NCBI GenBank assembly: GCA_964469525.1
Contig: CAYXYU010000010.1
Coordinates: 1 to 64,000 of the forward strand
Reading direction: 5' to 3'
DNA: 64,000 nt
Origin: JABDCD01 sp964469525
GTDB lineage: Bacteria; Pseudomonadota; Alphaproteobacteria; Rickettsiales; SXRF01
Below the pieces are notes generated by a model. The model was given only the letters and a program-made list of their open reading frames with translations. It had not been told where the DNA came from and did not search any database. A program made the translations under genes and the position numbers. Within the stretch, counting starts at the first letter, position 1. Each line of letters begins with the position of its first letter. Shown here one piece after another: positions 51,475 through 59,310 of this stretch.

Positions 51475-51559
51475 TTGTCATCCCGGCGCAGGCCGGGATC
51501 CATGCCATGCCGACTCGCAAGTGGAAAAACGTGGATTCCGGCCTTCGCCGGAATGACAA
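51475..51559. repeat. REP-like palindrome at the end of the D,D-carboxypeptidase gene
   Basis: TTGTCATCCCGGCGCAGGCC at the left and GGCCTTCGCCGGAATGACAA at the right are inverted, with TGGATTCC/GGGATCCA inside. It touches the stop codon of the carboxypeptidase gene at 51560. Confidence 0.75.
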
Positions 51560-52615
51560 TCAACCAGGATTTTGGGCAACCGCTCGGATGCCTTCCAGAC
51601 TCATATAGGAAGCGTTCCCCTCTTCATCGCCGTCGCTGCGGTCGGCCACGCCGCGATGGGCGGTGTCGAGCTTGGCGAAGGTGCGGTCGAGCAGGTCGAT
51701 CATCTCATTATCGCGGCTTTTGGACGATTTCCCGCCAATGATTACCGCCACCAGATTATGGCCGTTCTTTTTCACCGAAGTCACCAGGTTGAAGCCCGAG
51801 GCGCGGATATAGCCGGTCTTGACGCCGTCCACCCCGTCATAGCGCTCCATGACGCGGTTATGGCTCGGGTAGGTGATGCCGTTATGCGAAAAGCTCTGCA
51901 GGCTGAAGAAATGGTAATATTCCGGAAAATCGCGGCGCAGCGCGATGGCGAGGCGCGCCATGTCAAACGCCGTGGTGTGCTGGCTGTTATCTGGCAGTCC
52001 CGAAGGGTTCTGGAACACCGTATTGTTCATGCCCAGCTGGCGCGCCTTCTGCGTCATCATCAGTGCGAAGTTCCACTCGGTGCCGCCGATGGCTTCGGCC
52101 AGCACCATCGCCGCGTCATTGGCTGAGCGCACCACCAGGCTTTCGATCGCAGTTCGGACGTCAAGCCGGTCGCCCTTCTCCAGCGCAATATTGGTTTGCG
52201 GCTGCGACGCCGCCTTTTTCGACACCGGCATATCCTCATCCAGCGAAAGCTTGCCGCGGCGCAGCGCATCGAACGTCAGATACAAGGTCATCATCTTGGT
52301 CAGTGAGGCCGGGTAGCGGGTGCCGCTGGCATTTTTCTCATACAGCACCCGGCCGGTATCGGCATCGACCACCAGTGCCGAATAAGGCCGGGGTTGCGGA
52401 GCATGACGCGAGCTATAGCGCTTCTTGCTGCTCTTGGAAGCCACCGCTTTCTTTTTGGTGGCTTTGCTGGCACTTTTGACTGTCTTGGTCGGGAGCTTGG
52501 CCGTTTTGGTGGTTTTACTGCCGCTGGCGGCCATTCCTTCGCTTGGCGTCACCCCTGCCGTCGCAACGGCTGAAATAATAAGTATTAATCCGATCAGGCG
52601 GCAAAAACGCATCAT
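51560..52615 (-). CDS. D-alanyl-D-alanine carboxypeptidase (DacA/PBP5-like)
   Basis: A 351-residue penicillin-binding protein of peptidase family S11. It has a signal peptide (residues 1-29), a Lys/Ser/Thr-rich linker (~30-70) and the catalytic domain with SLTK (~104), SAND (~163) and KTG (~264, in KTGYIRASG). It trims the terminal D-Ala from peptidoglycan stem peptides. The C-terminal membrane-anchor domain of PBP5 is missing. It starts at either of two adjacent Met codons. Confidence 0.88.
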   Translation of the reverse strand: MMRFCRLIGLILIISAVATAGVTPSEGMAASGSKTTKTAKLPTKTVKSASKATKKKAVASKSSKKRYSSRHAPQPRPYSALVVDADTGRVLYEKNASGTRYPASLTKMMTLYLTFDALRRGKLSLDEDMPVSKKAASQPQTNIALEKGDRLDVRTAIESLVVRSANDAAMVLAEAIGGTEWNFALMMTQKARQLGMNNTVFQNPSGLPDNSQHTTAFDMARLAIALRRDFPEYYHFFSLQSFSHNGITYPSHNRVMERYDGVDGVKTGYIRASGFNLVTSVKKNGHNLVAVIIGGKSSKSRDNEMIDLLDRTFAKLDTAHRGVADRSDGDEEGNASYMSLEGIRAVAQNPG

Positions 52616-52825
52616 TTAACTCACTTAAGTCGTCGGTTTTGGGATACCACGAATAGTAGCCAAAATCGGCATGGAATCAAGCTAATGTAGTACATTGGGC
52701 GTCAAAATTTCGCGCACGCCTGGCGCCTACGACAACACTTTCCTATCTTCCAATAAACACCAATTATATTACCATTTCGTTAAGGAAAATGTGCCTTTGC
52801 GGAACGGTTTTTTTCCTCTCCAACC

Positions 52826-52854
52826 TTGACATTTTAGGCACCCGGAGCTATATC
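52826..52854 (+). promoter_or_regulatory. Candidate sigma-70 promoter of the phasin gene
   Basis: TTGACA (52826-52831), 17 bases, TATATC (52849-52854). The phasin ATG is 68 bases after the end of the -10 box. The rest of 52616-52825 shows no gene. Confidence 0.6.
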
Positions 52855-52921
52855 CTTAGCCTAATTGCTGCATTGCGATATACCTTCCTACACAAAGAAA
52901 TACAAACCTATGGAGCTCATT

Positions 52922-53533
52922 ATGACGCAACCGAGTAAGAAAACCACCCAGGGCCCCACGGCCAAACTGGCCCCGAACATGGCCAATAAGGCCGGGAAAA
53001 GCACCTATGCTGCTGTGGAATCCGGCCGCGCATCGGCGGAAAACGTCGTCAAAATCGGCGGCAAGGCGGTTCAGGAATTCATGGCCACCAGCGCCGATGA
53101 GGCCCAGAAGGCCCAGGAAAAAGCCTTCGCCATGGGGCGAGAAGGGGCGGAAACACTGGCCAAATCGGCTGATGCCGTCACCAAGGTGATGCACGAAAGC
53201 ATCGGTATCGGCCGCGACAACATCGAGACCTGCATCGAATGCGGCAACATGACGGCGGCGCTCGCCAAGGACCTGAGCAGTGAAATCTTCGAATATACCA
53301 ACAAAACCTTGTCGGACCAGATGGAGCTGTCGAAGGATTTCTTCGCTTGCCGCACCATCAACGATTTCATGGAACTGCAGAACCGCTTCTTCAAGAGCAG
53401 CATCGATAATTTCTTCAACGAGTCGGTGAAGCTGTCGGGCATGGTGTTCGAATATTCCACCGAAGCGCTGGAGCCGATCAACGAGCGCGTCTCGCAGGCG
53501 ACCGAACAGCTGAGCAAGACGCTGGCCGCTTAA
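52922..53533 (+). CDS. Phasin-family protein
   Basis: A 203-residue protein. The Phasin_2 signature is spread over ~90-190: helical, amphipathic, with NMTAALAKDLSSEIFEYTNKT-type and DFFACRTINDFMELQNRFFKSS segments. Phasins coat polyhydroxyalkanoate granules, though members without granule roles exist, and no PHA synthase is visible here. The ATG at 52922 has GGAG six bases upstream. A clear terminator follows. Confidence 0.85.
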   Translation: MTQPSKKTTQGPTAKLAPNMANKAGKSTYAAVESGRASAENVVKIGGKAVQEFMATSADEAQKAQEKAFAMGREGAETLAKSADAVTKVMHESIGIGRDNIETCIECGNMTAALAKDLSSEIFEYTNKTLSDQMELSKDFFACRTINDFMELQNRFFKSSIDNFFNESVKLSGMVFEYSTEALEPINERVSQATEQLSKTLAA

Positions 53534-53552
53534 AAACGCCGCCGTTTAAATG

Positions 53553-53587
53553 AAAAAGCCCCGCTGGAACCAGCGGGGCTTTTTTTG
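53553..53587 (+). terminator. Rho-independent terminator after the phasin gene
   Basis: AAAAA then GCCCCGCTGG (53558-53567), loop AA, CCAGCGGGGC (53570-53579) and a run of seven T (53580-53586). A textbook intrinsic terminator. Confidence 0.95.
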
Positions 53588-53593
53588 TTACAC

Positions 53594-53709
53594 CGTCATC
53601 GCCCGAATCGTACAGCGATTCTAGAGCCTGCCCCGGCGAAGGGCCGGGGGTGATCCGGCCACCTAAACTGGATCCCCAGGATTCGCTTATGCAAAGCCGG
53701 GGAATGACG
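53594..53709. repeat. REP-like palindromic cluster
   Basis: CGTCAT at the left and ATGACG at the right enclose several hairpins (CGAATCGTACAGCGATTC; CCCCGGCGAAGGGCCGGGG). It lies between the phasin terminator and the end of the FYDLN gene. Confidence 0.7.
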
Positions 53710-53711
53710 GA

Positions 53712-54227
53712 TTACTTCCTTGCCTTCTTCTTGGGCTTTTCAGCCTTGCCCTTGCGCTTGGAGGATGCTTCTTCTTCCTCCTCCTCCTCCTCCTCTTCGG
53801 ATTCCTCGACGCCGTCGATCAGGCCGCCCTTGGCTTCTTCCGTGATAGCGAGATCCTCCTCGCCCTTTTCATCACCGTCCGCATCCTCGATTTCATCCAG
53901 TTCTTCGATGGCGTCGATATCCTCGATCTCCTCGATTTCCTCGATTTCCTCATCCGCGTCGATCGCGATATCCTCGAACTCGTCGAGATTCACGTCCTCA
54001 ATCTCCTTGATTGGTTTTTTCGGCTTGGGAGCCGCCGGGGTTTCCTTGGCAGGCACTGCGGCAGCAAGCGCGGGGTGCGGCTTGCGGGCACGGCGCGCCT
54101 TCACCGGGGCGGTGATATCGTGCATGGTCTTGCATTTCGGACACTGGGCGGGGTTTTTACCCAGATCGTAAAAACGGGTACCGCAGGCCGGGCATTGGCG
54201 CTTCAGACCCAAACTGGTCTTTATCAC
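53712..54227 (-). CDS. FYDLN-acid (TIGR02300-type) zinc-ribbon protein
   Basis: A 171-residue protein. The N-terminal 35 residues hold a zinc ribbon, KRQCPACGTRFYDLGKNPAQ followed by CPKC, and the rest is extremely acidic (Glu/Asp runs) with a Lys/Arg-rich end. This is the TIGR02300 'FYDLN acid' family, restricted largely to alphaproteobacteria. The start is taken as GTG at 54227 with GGAG eight bases upstream, which fits the family N-terminus; the frame continues to 54269. No function is known. Confidence 0.8.
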   Translation of the reverse strand: MIKTSLGLKRQCPACGTRFYDLGKNPAQCPKCKTMHDITAPVKARRARKPHPALAAAVPAKETPAAPKPKKPIKEIEDVNLDEFEDIAIDADEEIEEIEEIEDIDAIEELDEIEDADGDEKGEEDLAITEEAKGGLIDGVEESEEEEEEEEEEASSKRKGKAEKPKKKARK

Positions 54228-54374
54228 TGGCTTATCTCCGAAGTCTATTAGCTCTTGAAAAACGGTCAATCAGTGATTAGTAAGAGCATGGTTTTTTTGC
54301 AAGTCAAATTTATAGTGCCATTGAAAAGAAGCACTGGTACTCCCACATTACGGGAATCTGAGGAATAAGACCCC

Positions 54375-54980
54375 ATGACGTCATCAAAAAAACAGGAAGA
54401 TCCATCCTCCGGCAATGCGCCTCCCGGCGACATCGCGACGGAGGCTACCCCCAAAGATAACTCCCCCGAAACGGCGCCACCCGAGGAGATCGACCGGCTG
54501 ACGGCAGAAAATGCCCAGCTGCGCGACAAGTGGATGCGGGCGGCGGCCGAGACCGAGAACCTGCGTAAGCGTGCCCAGCGAGACCTCGAGGAAACATCAC
54601 GTTATGCCGTGACTGGCTTTGCGCGTGATATGGTCAATGTGCTGGAGAACTTGACGCGGGCCGTCGAAAGCATCCCGGCGGAAGGGCGCGAGGGCAACGA
54701 GTTGCTGCAGAAACTGGGTGAAGGCGTCGACCTCACGCTGCAGGAACTGCTGTCCATTTTCAAAAAACACGGCATCGCACGCCTCTTCCCGCTGAACCAG
54801 AAATTCGATCATAATTTCCATCAGGCTGTCGTGCAGGTAGAGCGCGACGACGTGCCGCCCGGCACGGTGGTGCAGGTGGTGCAGGCCGGATACGTCATCC
54901 ACGACCGGCTGCTGCGTCCCGCCATGGTCGCTGTTTCCAAGCAGCCGGATCCGTCAAAAAAAGTTGACACCACGGCGTAG
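54375..54980 (+). CDS. grpE: GrpE nucleotide-exchange factor of DnaK
   Basis: A 201-residue protein. An acidic Pro-rich N-terminus (~1-40), the long dimerisation coiled coil (~40-105; ETENLRKRAQRDLEETSRYA) and the beta-domain (~130-195; FDHNFHQAVVQVE, GTVVQVVQAGYVIHDRLLRPAMVAV) are all present. It releases ADP from DnaK. TTGAAA at 54321 and CCCACATT at 54342, 15 bases apart, look loosely like a sigma-32 promoter. The usual partner hrcA is not adjacent. Confidence 0.93.
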   Translation: MTSSKKQEDPSSGNAPPGDIATEATPKDNSPETAPPEEIDRLTAENAQLRDKWMRAAAETENLRKRAQRDLEETSRYAVTGFARDMVNVLENLTRAVESIPAEGREGNELLQKLGEGVDLTLQELLSIFKKHGIARLFPLNQKFDHNFHQAVVQVERDDVPPGTVVQVVQAGYVIHDRLLRPAMVAVSKQPDPSKKVDTTA

Positions 54981-54988
54981 GTACCGTT

Positions 54989-55070
54989 CATTCCCCGGAT
55001 TCGCGCAGCGAATCCTAGGGGAATCCAGTCTGGATCACCCTAGAATCGCTTTGCGATTCGGGTGATGACG
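54989..55070. repeat. REP-like palindromes after grpE
   Basis: Nested hairpins: ATTCCCC...GGGGAAT around GGATTCGC/GCGAATCC, then ATCACCC...GGGTGAT around AATCGC/GCGATT, ending in GATGACG. It follows the grpE stop and may end the transcript. Confidence 0.65.
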
Positions 55071-55141
55071 AATATTCTTGACTCGAACAATATGAGCATC
55101 ATCAATAAATCCATGACTCATAAACTACGACGCGTGACCTT

Positions 55142-56002
55142 ATGAAGAAATCCGACATTCCCTTCGACGCCGACGATGCCCATGCTTTTCTGCCGTGGGT
55201 CATCGGCATCATGGTGTGCCTGGCGACGCTGCTTTTATGCCTGGAGCTTACCGTCGGCAGCTGGATCATCGACCGTTCCGCCACCTACGCCAACAGTTTT
55301 ACCGTCAACGTCCCCGCCACCGGCGATACCGATTTCGACAAAATCAAGAAAGTGCTGAAGGAAACACCCGGCGTCGCCGGTGTTACGCCGGTCAGCGACG
55401 CCAAACTCCGCGAAATGCTGAAGCCTTGGCTTGGCAGCAGCGAGGCCGTGACACAGCTGCCGCTGCCGGTGGTGATCGACGTCACGCTGGCCGAAGGCGC
55501 TTCGCCCGATTTGAAGGAAATAGAAAGTGCGCTAGCCAGAATCGCGCCCGGTACCGAGATCGATGCCCATGAGCGCTGGATCGAATCCTTCGCGCGCTTT
55601 TCCGCCACCATCCGCTGGCTGATCACGGCATTGGCGGCGCTTATCATTGGCGGGCTGGCGCTGATGATCGCCTCCACTTCCCGCGCTGCGCTCAAGCTGC
55701 ATTCGAGGACGGTACAGCTGCTCCATTCCATCGGCGCCGAGGATCAATACATCACGCGCCAGTTTCAGCGCGAAGCCTTCCTGATGACGCTGCGCGGCAC
55801 GGTGCCGGGCTGCCTGCTTGCCGGACTTGCCTACTGGGGCATCGGCCGATATACCGCCTCGCTGCAGGCGGCCGTGCTGCCGGCGCTGGAAGTTACGCCT
55901 TCGCACCTGCTTCTGGTGCTGCTGATGCCGCTGGCGTGCGGGCTGGTGGCATGGATGGCGGCGCGCGTCTCAGTGCTTCGGCAACTGCAGCGCGTCCTGT
56001 AG
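55142..56002 (+). CDS. ftsX: FtsX-like cell-division membrane protein
   Basis: A 286-residue protein with four helices: ~17-42, ~158-180, ~215-235 and ~250-275, with an extracytoplasmic domain of about 110 residues between the first two. It matches FtsX in topology and length; the first half includes KIKKVLKETPGVAGVTPVSD, seen in FtsX extracellular domains. FtsX works with FtsE to turn on peptidoglycan hydrolases at the septum. No ftsE gene is adjacent, which is unusual. The next gene starts 3 bases after its stop. Confidence 0.8.
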   Translation: MKKSDIPFDADDAHAFLPWVIGIMVCLATLLLCLELTVGSWIIDRSATYANSFTVNVPATGDTDFDKIKKVLKETPGVAGVTPVSDAKLREMLKPWLGSSEAVTQLPLPVVIDVTLAEGASPDLKEIESALARIAPGTEIDAHERWIESFARFSATIRWLITALAALIIGGLALMIASTSRAALKLHSRTVQLLHSIGAEDQYITRQFQREAFLMTLRGTVPGCLLAGLAYWGIGRYTASLQAAVLPALEVTPSHLLLVLLMPLACGLVAWMAARVSVLRQLQRVL

Positions 56003-56004
56003 CG

Positions 56005-56601
56005 ATGCTGCTGCGCAAGATATTCCTCTCCTTCCTGCTGTGCGGCCTGGTATGGCTTCTCGGGCTGGGCTGGTTCATCGAGCAGATTCCAGACACTCCC
56101 TCGCCTGTCGCTGTGGAGGCCGACGCCATCGTCGTTCTTACCGGCGGCGCCGGGCGGCTGGAATACGGGATGGAGCTGCTGGCCGAAGGCCGGGGCGGAA
56201 AACTGTTCATCAGTGGCGTCGGCAAGGGTACCACCATTGCCGAACTGCTGCAGCGTGCACCGGAGGCAGCAAAGGGGCGCATTGCCGAGCAGTCGGTGGC
56301 AGTGGGCCACCAGGCGGAAAATACCATCGGCAACGCGGCCGAGACGCTGCTCTGGCTCAGGAAGGAAAAATTTCACAGCATCCTGCTGGTTACCTCGAGC
56401 TACCATATGCTGAGGAGCATCGCCGAACTCCAGGAGGTCGCCCCCGGCATCACGATCATCCCCGCCCCGGTTTTTGCTGACGATTTCGCGCATCACTGGT
56501 GGGAGACACGCGAAGGTCGCTCCCTGATCCTTTCGGAATACCACAAATTCCTCGCCAGCAAATTCCGCCACTGGCTGGTGTCGCAGATACGCGACCTATG
56601 A
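56005..56601 (+). CDS. DUF218/YdcF-like membrane protein
   Basis: A 198-residue protein with one N-terminal helix (residues ~4-25) and a DUF218 domain: DAIVVLTGGAGRLEYGMELL, ISGVGKG, ENTIGNAAETLLWL and VTSSYHMLRS are seen. Related proteins (SanA, ElyC, YdcF) act in envelope integrity. The start at 56005 is chosen since it follows the ftsX stop by two bases. The stop overlaps the acyltransferase start (ATGA). Confidence 0.85.
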   Translation: MLLRKIFLSFLLCGLVWLLGLGWFIEQIPDTPSPVAVEADAIVVLTGGAGRLEYGMELLAEGRGGKLFISGVGKGTTIAELLQRAPEAAKGRIAEQSVAVGHQAENTIGNAAETLLWLRKEKFHSILLVTSSYHMLRSIAELQEVAPGITIIPAPVFADDFAHHWWETREGRSLILSEYHKFLASKFRHWLVSQIRDL

Positions 56602-57308
56602 TCGTCCTGCGCTCGGTTCTGTTCAACCTCTGCTTCTTCGGGTGGTCGGTGTTGGCGGCGTTCCTGTTCGTACCGCTGTTTGCCACTTCAGTCTCCAGCT
56701 GTCAGCGGGTGGCTGATCCCTGGGCTCGCGTGTCGCTGTGGCTCGCGCGCGTCATCTGCGGCATACGGCATGAGGTGCGCGGATCAGAGCATATTGTCCA
56801 CGGCCCGGTGATTTACGCCTCCAAGCATCAGTCGGCATGGGACACCATCATCTTCCTCACCCTGCTTCGCTGCCCGGCTTACGTGCTGAAACGCGAGCTG
56901 CTGTGGCTGCCCTTCTGGGGCTGGTACCTGTGGCGCATGCGCATGATCGCCATCGACAGAGCCGCCGGCATGTCCAGCATCAAGCACATGTTGCGCCAGG
57001 CAAAGGAGCAGCTGGCACAGCGCCGCGCCATCATCATTTACCCGGAGGGCACACGCACCTCGCCGGGCGCCGCACCGCACTACCATCCCGGCATCCTGGC
57101 GCTTTACAGCCAGCTTGACGTTCCGGTCATCCCGGTGGCGCTGAATTCCGGCCTGTTCTGGGGGAAAAACGCTTTCCTCAAGCGCCCCGGCACCATCACC
57201 ATCGAATTCCTGCCCGCCATCCCGCCCGGCCTGCCGCGCGACGAATTCATGGCAAAACTGCAGGAATCCATAGAAACCGCTTCCCAAAGATTATTAGATA
57301 ATAGATGA
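56598..57308 (+). CDS. plsC: 1-acyl-sn-glycerol-3-phosphate acyltransferase
   Basis: A 236-residue membrane acyltransferase. The catalytic motif HQSAWD lies near residue 75 (HX4D, His/Asp), and the glycerol-phosphate binding motif EGTRTSPG near 153, with a membrane anchor at ~8-30. It adds the second acyl chain to make phosphatidic acid in phospholipid synthesis. Start at 56598 overlaps the preceding stop. Confidence 0.9.
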   Translation: MIVLRSVLFNLCFFGWSVLAAFLFVPLFATSVSSCQRVADPWARVSLWLARVICGIRHEVRGSEHIVHGPVIYASKHQSAWDTIIFLTLLRCPAYVLKRELLWLPFWGWYLWRMRMIAIDRAAGMSSIKHMLRQAKEQLAQRRAIIIYPEGTRTSPGAAPHYHPGILALYSQLDVPVIPVALNSGLFWGKNAFLKRPGTITIEFLPAIPPGLPRDEFMAKLQESIETASQRLLDNR

Positions 57309-57366
57309 TAAGATGACGGATAATTGGAGGTAAAATTCTTCGTTTACCATCTTCTAATCTATTATC
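57297..57366. terminator. Inverted repeat across the end of plsC
   Basis: GATAATAGATGATAAGATG (57297-57315) matches the reverse complement of 57348-57366 in 17 of 19 positions. It lies between plsC and rph, overlaps the plsC stop, and may attenuate or end transcription. Confidence 0.5.
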
Positions 57367-57397
57367 TTATCATCCATCATCTCAAGTTAGGAAATCC

Positions 57398-58111
57398 ATG
57401 CGTCCATCCGGCAGAAAACCCGACCAGTTGCGCAAGCTGAAGCTGACCCCGCGCGTCAGCCGTCACGCCGAAGGTTCCTGCCTCATCGAGTGCGGCAACA
57501 CCAAGGTGCTCTGCACCGCCTCGGTCGATAGCGGCGTGCCCTCTTTCCTGCGCAATACCGGCAAGGGCTGGGTCACCGCCGAATACGGCATGCTGCCGCG
57601 CTCCACCCACAGCCGCATGCCGCGCGAAGCCACGAAGGGCAAGCAGTCCGGCCGCACGCAGGAGATTCAGCGCCTGATCGGCCGTTCCTTGCGCGCCGTG
57701 GTCGATCTGCGCGCGCTCGGTGAGCGCCAGATTACCGTTGATTGCGATGTCATCGAAGCCGATGGCGGCACGCGCACCGCCTCCATTACCGGCGCCTATG
57801 TCGCGCTGCACCTGGCCATCCAGTCACTGATCGAAAACAAGATACTGGTCGCTTCCCCCATCACTGGTCAGGTCGCCGCCGTGTCCTGCGGCATCTGCGG
57901 GGATAAGCCGGTACTCGACCTCGATTATGAGGAAGACAGCGCCGCCACCATGGACGCCAACTTCGTGCTGACCGACGACGGGCGCATCATCGAGATCCAG
58001 TGCACCGCCGAAGAGGCGCCGGTCAGCGAACGTGAGTTCCACGCGCTGCTGAAGCTGGCGCGCAAGGGGGTCAAGAAACTGGCGGCGGCACAGAAGAAAG
58101 CAATGGCATGA
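57398..58111 (+). CDS. rph: Ribonuclease PH
   Basis: A 237-residue phosphorolytic exoribonuclease that trims the 3' ends of tRNA precursors. Family motifs include RPSGRKPDQLRK at the start, GWVTAEYGMLPRSTHSR near 65, RTQEIQRLIGRSLRA near 85 and CDVIEADGGTRTASITGA near 115. Length is normal. It overlaps rdgB by four bases. Confidence 0.96.
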   Translation: MRPSGRKPDQLRKLKLTPRVSRHAEGSCLIECGNTKVLCTASVDSGVPSFLRNTGKGWVTAEYGMLPRSTHSRMPREATKGKQSGRTQEIQRLIGRSLRAVVDLRALGERQITVDCDVIEADGGTRTASITGAYVALHLAIQSLIENKILVASPITGQVAAVSCGICGDKPVLDLDYEEDSAATMDANFVLTDDGRIIEIQCTAEEAPVSEREFHALLKLARKGVKKLAAAQKKAMA

Positions 58112-58734
58112 GTCTGGCCCCCTCCCCTCGCCGCTTGCCCTTTGCTGAGCTGGTCATTGCCAGCCACAATGAAGGCAAGGTGAAGGAAATCCGCGAATTG
58201 CTGACACCGCATCGGATTGCCGTAAAATCCGCCGCAGAGCTGCATATCGAAGAACCCGAGGAAACCGCCGCCACCTTCGCCGGGAACGCCGAACTGAAAG
58301 CGCGGCACGCTTGTGAGATCAGCGGTTTGCCTGCGCTGGCGGATGATTCAGGCCTCGTCATTCCAGAACTCGGTGGCGCTCCCGGCATCTATTCCGCCCG
58401 CTGGGCGGGGCCGGATAAGGATTTTAGTGTCGCTTTTGCGAGAATACAAAAGGAGTTGCGCGACAAGAATATAAAGGGGGGAGGAACGAGTGCCTATTTC
58501 ATCTGCGCGCTGGCCCTCACCCTGCCGGACGGCTGGACGCATCTGTTCGAAGGACGCATCGACGGCAGACTGACCTTCCCGCCACGCGGGAGCCGCGGCT
58601 TTGGTTACGATCCGATTTTCATCCCCGATGGCTATGACATGACGTTCGGCGAATTCGCCCCCGAGGAGAAGAACCGTATCAGTCACCGCGCCCGCGCTTT
58701 CGCCGCGTTTGAGCGGTATCTGGGCACACTATGA
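58108..58734 (+). CDS. rdgB: XTP/dITP diphosphatase (RdgB/HAM1)
   Basis: A 208-residue HAM1-family enzyme that hydrolyses non-canonical purine triphosphates. SHNEGKVKEIRELL near the start, ADDSGLVIPELGGAPGIYSAR near 70 and GSRGFGYDPIF near 152 fit the family. The N-terminus is preceded by a few extra residues. It overlaps rph and the FMN reductase gene by four bases each. Confidence 0.95.
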   Translation: MSLAPSPRRLPFAELVIASHNEGKVKEIRELLTPHRIAVKSAAELHIEEPEETAATFAGNAELKARHACEISGLPALADDSGLVIPELGGAPGIYSARWAGPDKDFSVAFARIQKELRDKNIKGGGTSAYFICALALTLPDGWTHLFEGRIDGRLTFPPRGSRGFGYDPIFIPDGYDMTFGEFAPEEKNRISHRARAFAAFERYLGTL

Positions 58735-59291
58735 GATTCCTGATACTCGCCGCCTCGCACCGCGCCGACTCCGCCAACCGGCGGTTGGCGAAGCTGGCGG
58801 CAGCGCACATGGAGTCACTGGAACACGGCGTGGATTTCGCAGAATATACTGAATTGGACGCGCCGCTCTACAACGACGAGTTGGCAACGACGCACGGTGT
58901 CCCGGCGGCGGCGCAGGCCTTCGCTAAACGCGCCGCCAACGCGGACGGCGTCATCATCAGTTCCCCGGAATACAACTGGTCCTATCCGGGGTCGCTGAAA
59001 ACCATCATCGACTGGACATCACGGCTGCAGCCGAATCCTGTTGCGGGGAAAACCGCACTGCTGATGAGCGCGACCCCCGGCATGCGCGGCGGCGTGCTCG
59101 GCCTGTCGCATCTGCGCGCGCCGCTGGAAGCGCTGCAGATGGTAGTGTTCCCGCGCTTTTTCCTGCTCGGCAACGCACATAATGCGCACGACGCTGAAGG
59201 GGGGCTCTCCAACGAAAAACTGCGCCGGCAGTTTACCGATCTGCTCAACGATTATGCCGTTTTCACTCGGAAGCTTGCGGAACCCCAGTAA
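58731..59291 (+). CDS. NADPH-dependent FMN reductase-like protein
   Basis: A 186-residue flavodoxin-fold protein. The phosphate loop ASHRADSANRR follows the first strand; the FMN-ring loop SPEYNWSYPGSLKTIIDW lies near 75-95. Such enzymes reduce quinones or chromate using NAD(P)H. Its start overlaps the rdgB stop. The next gene starts about 20 bases after its stop. Confidence 0.85.
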   Translation: MRFLILAASHRADSANRRLAKLAAAHMESLEHGVDFAEYTELDAPLYNDELATTHGVPAAAQAFAKRAANADGVIISSPEYNWSYPGSLKTIIDWTSRLQPNPVAGKTALLMSATPGMRGGVLGLSHLRAPLEALQMVVFPRFFLLGNAHNAHDAEGGLSNEKLRRQFTDLLNDYAVFTRKLAEPQ

Positions 59292-59310
59292 AACGAGCTA
59301 CAACCAAGCT

